A stretch of DNA of 64,000 nucleotides from Diadema setosum (Eukaryota > Echinodermata > Echinoidea > Diadematoida > Diadematidae), in assembly GCF_964275005.1 (NCBI RefSeq), contig NC_092705.1, positions 6,312,641-6,376,640 on the forward strand, written 5' to 3'. Numbering within the stretch: position 1 is the first letter of the stretch; every line of letters starts with the position of its first letter. Positions 56,989-64,000 of the stretch are shown in pieces. Below the pieces are notes generated by a model. That model saw only the letters and a list, made by a program, of their open reading frames with translations. It had not been told where the DNA came from and made no database searches. The translations under genes and the position numbers were made by a program.

Positions 56989-58918
56989 TGTCAGGGGGAA
57001 CTTACTGCGCTACTCTACTCTAGTATAGACCACGTTAATAACACAGCGTGAAGATTTTTGTTTTGGATTCAAAATGCAATAAACACAATTTTAATTCCGC
57101 TGCGGGTTCTATGTTTTCTGACAGATATCATCATAACGCAACACAACATAAATAAATTATCTGCTTATATACTTAAATCAAATATTCCGCTGAATTCATT
57201 AGATTAAATCAACCTCATCAAACTCCCTGTTACAATTACACTCCACTTGTATTACTGCCTACGGAGCTCCTGCAACTATCAACGGTCAGGCGTTATCTTG
57301 CCGAGTTCTGTGTCCTATGACGTCGCTGGAGGGCGCCCCCGTGCGTCTTGTAGATCGCTAGGGCGCAGCGTCGGTGCCGACGTCGACCAGTCTGGCCCGG
57401 CCAGTGATGACAGCGTCTCTGCTGACGACCGTGACTGTGTCACCGAGCAGCGGCTGGTCCCGGACTCAGCTCGTGGTGGTGCGGCTGTCTCAGCTCGTAG
57501 CACAGCGGCTGCCTCAGCTCGTAGTGGTGCGGCGGTCTCAGCTCGTAGCACTGCGGCTGTCTCAGCTCGTAGTGGTGCGGCTGTCTCAGCTCGTAGCACT
57601 GCGGCTGTCTCAGCTCGTAGCAATATAAGGATGCGGCTGTAAATTTACAATTAACCACCACTAACACAATAATGTCCATCCATATTAATACTGTTCTATC
57701 CTCTCTTTGATATTCCCCGACTACACGGCGACTCTTCTGTGTCACACTCATAACATCAATATCACAATCTTCTTAGAACATCAATATCAAAATCATCTTA
57801 TAACATCATGGCATTCGCGCTCTGTATGGCGAATATTTAATCCCTATTACTACTGTAACTACTCCTTTACATTCACCCAAAAACATTTCTCTATACCTGA
57901 GAATTCTCTTCATCATAATTTATAACTTTCGAAATTTTTTTCCCCAATGTTTACAATGTGTGCATAAACCATAACCGAGCTTCTTGGTTTACAGCTATAA
58001 CACAGTTGGATATACTTCTGTACTTTATTTCTGCACACAGATTATTACCACCCTACTTTCTTCAACATCAATTCATTCTCACCTTACACATCAAATCATT
58101 CTCTTCATACAAAAAAAAAAAAACAAACTAATATTGTCATTTACTACCAGGCGCCTCGTTTTAACAGCGCCTCTATTGAGTCCCAAAAAAACTAACTGGA
58201 AGAAAATTACTGAAATCCACATATAAATTCCACTTACAGTTATTTCTGCCCTGCACCGCGCGGAGAGTTGCCGTCTGCCCTCGGAGTTGTCGTCCAGTAC
58301 CCCGTCTGCCAACTCCGCTCAGCAGCAGGAATACTTTAGCCTCGGAGTATCACAGGTTCAATTTCTCTCTCGCTTTCTCCCTCACAGCCTTTTAGCTCGG
58401 ATCTCAGCGGAGTCTTATCCTGGATTCCCTCCTATTTCGACGAGCCTGGACCCTTCCCAATGGGCACAAACGGTCTTTCCACTCTCGCGTCGGATTAGCT
58501 TCTCTTCTCATTTTCCTCCTTCACAGCTATTTATCTTCTCTCACGCTCCCTCTCTCGGTCTTAACCCTGCATACGTTATCACTCGCCAATCAGTGCGATT
58601 CCCTTAATTCTAACCTTTCACTCCCATACCAATACAATATTAATTAACCTGTAATTTGACTACTCACTGTCACTTACATTATCCTTATTCAAATACCGGG
58701 GTGCGGCCTTTATTGATAACCAAATGAATCATAACAAAATTCGCGGGAAACCCAGCCAAGCATTTCTTCCCGCGCTGCGAGAAGGGTGCAGCTTGCAACC
58801 TCGATCTCGCCAGCTGCTGGCCTAAAAATTGTTTCTACCTAGACAATAGCCCACCGTAAACAAGAGGGTAGGAGAAACGGGAAAAAAAAAAACCCTTCCG
58901 TGCCGTTTACCTCTGACA
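56989..58918 (-). repeat. 5' LTR of the Gypsy-class element (about 1.93 kb)
   Basis: Bounded by TGTCAG at the outer end (58918, inverted) and CCCTGACA next to the internal region. Directly inside the element, at about 56967-56984, TGGCGACCACGAAGGGAC (read on the minus strand) has the form of a tRNA primer-binding site. The 647 bp nearest the internal region are shared with the other end, including the 24 bp minisatellite (57466-57623). The outer boundary is inferred from the inverted end repeat plus TTCAT. Confidence 0.7.
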
Positions 58919-59125
58919 TTCATGCTGTATTCTTATCAGTATACTTTTTGTTACACATATTTTTTTTTCTTTGCTATGTGGTTGATATGTTTACGTTTGG
59001 TTTGATTGTAACGTTGTGCATTTGAATATATGTTTTTGTATCTTTTTATTGTGTAGGGCCCCTTGGTAGAGCAGTTTGTTAACTGAAAGGGCTACCCTGT
59101 TGAAATAAAACGGAAATAAATAATA
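58919..59125 (+). mobile_element. LINE 3' UTR and tail, part 2
   Basis: It begins with the second TTCAT copy and ends CTGAAAGGGCTACCCTG, GAAATAAAACGGAAATAAA. That tail has the same form as the full LINE's at about 25656-25690, so it most likely belongs to the fragment at 51370-51808. Confidence 0.7.
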
Positions 59126-60149
59126 ATAGTTGTAAGAACGTCAATATGATCCTCATGAATTGTTTGCCTCAATGTCTTTACATCAAAATATTTTTGGTTG
59201 GCAAAATGTAGCCTACGCTGTTTGATAAAACTTGTTCTTGAGTGTTTCTATTCACAAGTACCATACCAGACATGTTTTATTACACAAAATAGTTCGATTG
59301 TGTCCAAACATTTTTTTTTTGCCTTATACAACAAAGGTCAAAGATTAAAAAAACACACAATATAAACGATTGCTTCTCATACTTCATATAACTTGAAAAT
59401 AAAGCAGTGATTTATTATAACCATTGCAATAAAATGCCCCACAGAGCACATCTGATACATGTATAGAACAAGCATTTAAAACCTCTCCTGCGGTATCTGC
59501 GCGTGAAGAGTGCAAATTCAAATGTGACGTCTAACAATATCCGTGTACGTTATTCCTATCGTGCGATAATTACAATGATGCACCTTAACAGGAAATACCC
59601 TTGACTGGACTATAGGATTCATGTCAGAAATGTATGATGGCAGTGCATTAACATAACCCTCCCCCTAGTCATATCTCCTGTTCATAATGCATTGGGTGAC
59701 ACCTGAAGGTATAAATATAGCCCTCCTTTTATCATATTGCACCTTGCAATAAACCATTGATCTCATAGCATCTTAGTGGAAAGTTCATGGTAATATTTTC
59801 ATTAAATTTTACCGACTACACACAAGCCGCGAAACATGAAGTACACAAAAAAAAAAAAGACTCTTGAAAACAAACAGCAGGGATTTCCGAGTTTCATCTG
59901 CCTCTACTTCCTGATGTGAGATTCATTACAGGATGCAAATTACTCAAACATAAAAATGGTGGAGCGCTCTGACGAACAGAAACTTACCTTTCCTCTTTCC
60001 CTCATTACAAGAGAGCTGTCTTGTGTTTGTTAATGTGTCTGTATGTGTGTAGGCCTACTTCGTCTCTGTCTTATTTTACTTTCTTTGCATCGTTTCATCA
60101 TTTGACTACAGTTTGTCTGTTTGTTTGTATGTTGCTTGTTTTTGTGTTT
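59126..60149. other. Intergenic, no gene recognised
   Basis: AT-rich. No supported exon. Confidence 0.55.
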
Positions 60150-60400
60150 TTTAGGGGACTGCAGACTAAAAGTTCTGCTTTTTAGCAGTTCCTTCCACTT
60201 CCAATCATTTTTGGGGTACTTGTCTTGAAATAATTATAAAATTGTATTATATACTATGGTTCATTGTTTATTTTTTCATTGCATTGTTGTATCATTAATA
60301 TATGTCTATTCAAATGTTGTAATCATATGTATTGGAAATGAAATACAAGTGTGTACGAAACGAAACGAAAAAAAAAAAAGAAGAAACGAAACGAAAAAAG
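60150..60400 (+). mobile_element. LINE 3' tail with (CGAAA)n
   Basis: GGGGACTGCAGACTAAAAG and TTTTTAGCAGTTCCTTCC are followed by an AT-rich stretch, GAAATGAAATACAAG and a run of ACGAA/CGAAA units (about 60355-60400). This is the usual layout of a LINE 3' end; the family is uncertain. Confidence 0.4.
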
Positions 60401-60708
60401 TTGTCACATCCCATTAGACCATATACCGTAATCATGAGCAACATAACTGGGGTGGGGGGGGGGGGTGGTGGTGGTTAGGGTAGCAGCCCCCAATAACTTA
60501 AATATCATTACTAAGCTGACCAAAAATAAATAAAGAATAGAAATACAGTGTACAATAATTAAAACCCAGGATTTTGCGAGGTTTCCGCCTCATACTCCTG
60601 CGAGGTTCCTTCCTCAAACAGGAGCATGGAGACAAACGCCCTCTTCACTCATTAAAATTCGTTCCTATATAGACCTTTGCTCCTTGAATTGATACGGAGA
60701 TTCTTGCA
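60401..60708. other. Intergenic, no gene recognised
   Basis: G-run at about 60451-60469; nothing else. Confidence 0.5.
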
Positions 60709-61493
60709 TTAACCCTAAAAAGACTGGGCTATTTTGGTAGCTCGAAAGACTGGGGGGGGGGGGGCCTAAAGGGCCCCCCCTTAAGATCTCGGCCGTGGAT
60801 TGCGCGATTGCCGCGGAAATTTGCACAATGGTAGTGTGCGATGTAATCTACAAGATCGTATATTTAAAATTTCCAAAATAGTCTTCTTTTATTTTATTTT
60901 GATTAATTATGCTAATTTATGCGAGAAATCAGACCTTTTTTTATCTAAATCAGTAAATAAAGCTCCAAAAGTGCTCATTTTTGGTCTAGATATTCTTTGT
61001 AGCATTCTTAGCAAATGTACTTAAAAAAAAAAAATTCGGTATCAAAATTAATTTCTTATCTATTTTATTGTTTTCTGAATTTCTTATGTATTTCTTTGTT
61101 TTTTTCGACCTTTTGTTTTTGTTGTTTTTTTCAGCAAAATTTGTGGCAGACCCTTTTTGAAGCATAACACTACTAAAACAAATTGATTTTAGCCATTGAG
61201 AGTAAAAATAGGCATATTTATATGAACCATGTGATAAAACTCAATTTGTATTGACTTTGTACACAAAATCACATTTTTGAGCCATTTTCGGTCTCACGTG
61301 CATGTACAAAAAGTTATGTAACTTCAGAACCGTACCCCCGGGCGTCACAAATTTGGTGTCAAAATGTGCGGGAAACTTGAAAGAAAAAAGTCATAGAGCA
61401 TCGCGGCGAGAGCATTGCGTGTTGCTGAGTAATCACGCAAAATGTCGAGGGGGGGGGGCCTTTTAGGCCCCCCCCCAGTCTTTTTAGGGTTAA
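60709..61493. mobile_element. piggyBac-type MITE (777 bp plus TTAA sites)
   Basis: TTAA at 60709-60712 and 61490-61493 frame perfect inverted ends CCCTAAAAAGACTGGG. This is close to the classic piggyBac end CCCTAGAAAG. Each arm then holds a G-run next to GGGCCT/AGGCCC. The interior has no transposase and is presumably mobilised by an enzyme encoded elsewhere (inference). Confidence 0.88.
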
Positions 61494-62513
61494 AAGGGAA
61501 CGTTAAATTTGAGACACAGACAACGACAATTGCGTTGGACGTTCTCCTCTCTCCTTTTTTTTTTCCTCTGAACGTCCAGGTCATAAAAAATAAAAATCGA
61601 AAGCTCGCTAAAGTATTAAAAGACATTCCCAGACCTCTGCACCTGACATTAATGTCACCTACAAAGTCTGTACGTATTTCATATATACCCATCTCGCTGG
61701 GTAATTATGTAACATTTTTGACATTGAAAATCAACTCCTTGACCCATGTGGGTGTTTGCATAAAGATAAAAAGATGGAATGGAGTGATACTATAAAATAA
61801 GAACAGTGAAAGTTTTATGAATATTGGATAAAGTCTAAGAAGGAACGTGATGAATTCAGCTTGTTCACAAGCACTAATAATAGATAATGAATGAAAGTTT
61901 TATGAATATTGGATTAAGTCTAAGAAGGAACGTGATGAATTCAGCTTGTTCACAAGCACTAATACAAGATAAGAATAGACTGTCTTTATTAGTGGAAAAT
62001 GCATGAGCTACATAGACGACAGATGACTACCGGTTTTAGAGTTTCGTAGCAATCTTCTATGCACATTCAATGACGTTTGGGTATCGTTACACCATATCCC
62101 ACCAACCTACATTCAAACCTTTATTAGATTTCCACCTTTTCATAAACATAAAAAACCCCGACGTACATCCTTCAAATCAAATAAAATCTTTGTTAGGAAT
62201 CACCTGCTAGTAATGTGGGGAGGAGGTCGTATTTGCTAAATCATTGACCGAAACATCTACGTGACTATTTTCATTATGATTTTGTGTACGTAACAGTCGA
62301 TGGAAGATTTGTGCCTTTAGAAACATCATTCTTCGTCATTCTTCTTCATCATACTTCTATTTTAACTTCGATTTTGTTGAAACCTTGAAGGAGACTTCCG
62401 AAAGATTTTTCAGACTTCTGCATTTGAACATCCATAGACTGGTTTACACTGCTTACATAGTTTCTGAATGTATCTTTCTTTTCTTTTCTTTTTTTGAGTA
62501 TTGATTTCTCCGC
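61494..62513. other. Intergenic with a recent 85 bp tandem duplication
   Basis: No gene recognised. The duplicated unit is listed separately. Confidence 0.55.
61807..61964. repeat. Tandem duplication, 85 bp period, two copies
   Basis: TGAAAGTTTTATGAATATTG at 61807 recurs at 61892 and the following 70 or so bases are repeated with one clear difference (GGATAAAG against GGATTAAG). Confidence 0.9.
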
Positions 62514-62907
62514 TTAAAGGGGATGGCTAGTAACTGAACAGTGGGAATGCTGGGGGATGATTGTTCCAATCCTTGTGGGATTCATTCAAGAGTACATTAT
62601 ATATCTATTGTTGTGTGAAAATTATTTGCTTCAGAATGGTCTCATATTCAAGTAATGTGCAGTGAAATGTTTCCAGGTCAGCATGCTTGTACAGTGACGG
62701 GGCGATCGTTAACGATCTGTACAAGCATATTATGCTAACCTGGAAACATTAAACTGCACATTACTTGAATATGAAACCATTCTGAAGCAAATAATTTTCA
62801 CACAGCAATAGATATATAATGTACTCTTAAATGAATCCCACAAGGATTGATCATCCCCCAGCATTCCCACTAATTCCCACTGATCAGTTACTAGCCATCC
62901 CCTTTAA
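62514..62907. mobile_element. Foldback MITE, family A, copy 3 (full length, 394 bp)
   Basis: Left arm (TTAAAGGGGATGGCTAGTAA...) and right arm (...TTACTAGCCATCCCCTTTAA) are inverted copies of nearly 190 bp each, meeting at a small centre near 62705 (CGATCGTTAACGATC). TTAA lies at both ends. The arms differ at few positions, so the copy is fairly young. No coding capacity. Confidence 0.92.
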
Positions 62908-62947
62908 GGATCACAATAAATTCCACCACAAATAAAAATTTATAATC

Positions 62948-62954
62948 ATAATAA

Positions 62955-62998
<44 letters not shown>

Positions 62999-63000
62999 AT
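62948..63000. repeat. (ACT)n microsatellite
   Basis: AAT and ACT units in tandem. Confidence 0.85.
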
Positions 63001-63146
63001 ATATTCACGGCATTTCCGATTTATGTACTACAACTGGAAATCAAACAGACCGTCTGTCTTGTACAACAGAATTGAGAGATGTTCCTACTTTGCCGGAAGA
63101 ATTTTCTTGCGACTTAGCCATTCTTTTGTCCCGTTGCGAGTTGGAC

Positions 63147-63186
63147 TTAAGGCTCGTTTACACCAAGCATGGTAACGGCAACGGTC

Positions 63187-63221
<35 letters not shown>

Positions 63222-63530
63222 TTTTTTTTTTTTTGCTATGGTGCGCCAAAAGGAACCATGTCTGGTTTTCTTACAATATCACTTCCCCACTAATAATTTT
63301 GTTACAAAATTAATCTTCATCTGGTATTTCGTTGCTCTTGATTTTGACATTAGTATAACATTTTGCGTGATTTTTTACAAATTATTATTATTATTAATAT
63401 TTTAGATAGAACCAGACATGTTTTTTTTTTTTTTTGGCGCACCGTAGCAAAAAAACAAACAAACAAAACAAGACAACTACAACAACAACAAAAACAAAAA
63501 CAACGTCAAAGTCAACGTAAACATGGCATG
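63147..63530. repeat. Foldback repeat with TTG/AAC arms
   Basis: GCTATGGTGCGCCAAAAGG at about 63235 faces TTTGGCGCACCGTAGC at about 63434, and the outer TTG array (63187-63220) faces the AAC array (63471-63505). ACCATGTCTGGTT and AACCAGACATGT are also inverted. The boundaries are approximate. Confidence 0.55.
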
Positions 63531-63608
63531 GAAACCTTCTGGCACAATAGCACAATAGCCTCTGAAATGTAATATACTATCTGGAGATTTATCATCTATT
63601 CTCTTGGA

Positions 63609-63960
63609 GGTGTCGTTGCCGAGTGAATAAGAGCGTATATGTCAAATAAACATGGTTTGGGTTCGTGGGGTCGAGCTCAACGAAGCCCAACACATTTGCC
63701 CTACGTACCGTAAGGTACTTGGTCCACATTGCTGCCCTCTTATACCCAGGATGATAAATGAGTGAAATGATGAGAACGTTGGTTGATCAGCATGTGCTGT
63801 GCGCTCCCGTAAGACGGCGACTTGCTGGAATGCTTCCGAGGGAGTGGAGAGTGCACAAGTGAGCACTGTTGATGTTGGTTGAGCACTCTACAAAGTGGAT
63901 TTGGAACAATATGCGTCAAATGTTATTACCATAACCCTTATCATTAGGGTTTGACGGTTT
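63609..63960 (+). mobile_element. Possible tRNA-derived SINE
   Basis: GTTGCCGAGTGAATAAGAGC (about 63614-63633) resembles an A box of a Leu/Ser-type tRNA head, and GGGGTCGAGCTC (about 63667-63678) a weak B box at suitable spacing. A GC-richer body follows. No clear tail was found, so the end is a guess. Confidence 0.35.
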
Positions 63961-64000
63961 CCATAGCCTGTTCACACCATGTTGTCATCTCTCGTTTATA

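Larger units (their letters stand above)
51809..58918 (-). mobile_element. Gypsy-class LTR retroelement, Gmr1-like gene order (fossil)
   Basis: A 7.1 kb minus-strand element. Its two ends are short inverted repeats (TGTCAGGGG at 51809 and the inverted TGTCAGAGG at 58918) and are framed by TTCAT. Parts in order: gag, zinc knuckle, protease, integrase, reverse transcriptase. Integrase before reverse transcriptase is unlike ordinary Ty3/Gypsy but known in the deuterostome Gmr1-like group. The end repeats differ at 7 of 647 aligned positions (about 1 percent), so the insertion is young. It looks broken, with about one break. No envelope gene is seen. It sits in the 3' UTR of an older LINE. Confidence 0.88.

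Overview
The window looks like nuclear DNA from an invertebrate deuterostome, most likely an echinoderm or a close marine relative. The reasons are spliced genes with GT-AG introns, an AT-rich background, an orphan rhodopsin-like receptor of a type expanded in sea urchins and their kin, CR1/L2-group LINEs, a Gypsy element with the rare integrase-before-RT order, and very many short inverted-repeat elements. Nothing bacterial is present. The species call is inference.

Two host genes can be supported. At 990..2006 (+) lies the last exon of a class A GPCR (TM2 to TM7 and tail); its first exon is not visible. On the minus strand, four exons between 37418 and 20089 join in one consistent phase into a complete 584-residue SLC16 (monocarboxylate transporter-like) protein. 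Its introns hold a 5.3 kb LINE (20.4-25.7 kb), a ~170 bp tandem repeat, a ladder-like repeat element and several foldback elements. A few weak exon or small-ORF candidates (9.8, 10.3, 12.5 and 15.7 kb) are listed with low confidence.

The rest is mostly repeats. 1-20 kb holds the GPCR exon, many small MITEs and two dinucleotide-rich repeats that share a block. 38-45 kb holds a 1.15 kb inverted-repeat element, a decayed LINE, a 0.8 kb nested inverted-repeat element and a near-perfect hairpin element. 51-59 kb holds a young Gypsy-class (Gmr1-like order) element that landed in the 3' end of an older LINE and is framed by a 5 bp target duplication. 60-64 kb holds a piggyBac-type MITE, a full foldback element, another hairpin and a possible tRNA-derived SINE.

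I found no convincing new gene system. The strongest unexplained pattern is the density of foldback elements, several of them flanked by TTAA, with one copy about 100 bp upstream of the first coding exon of the transporter.
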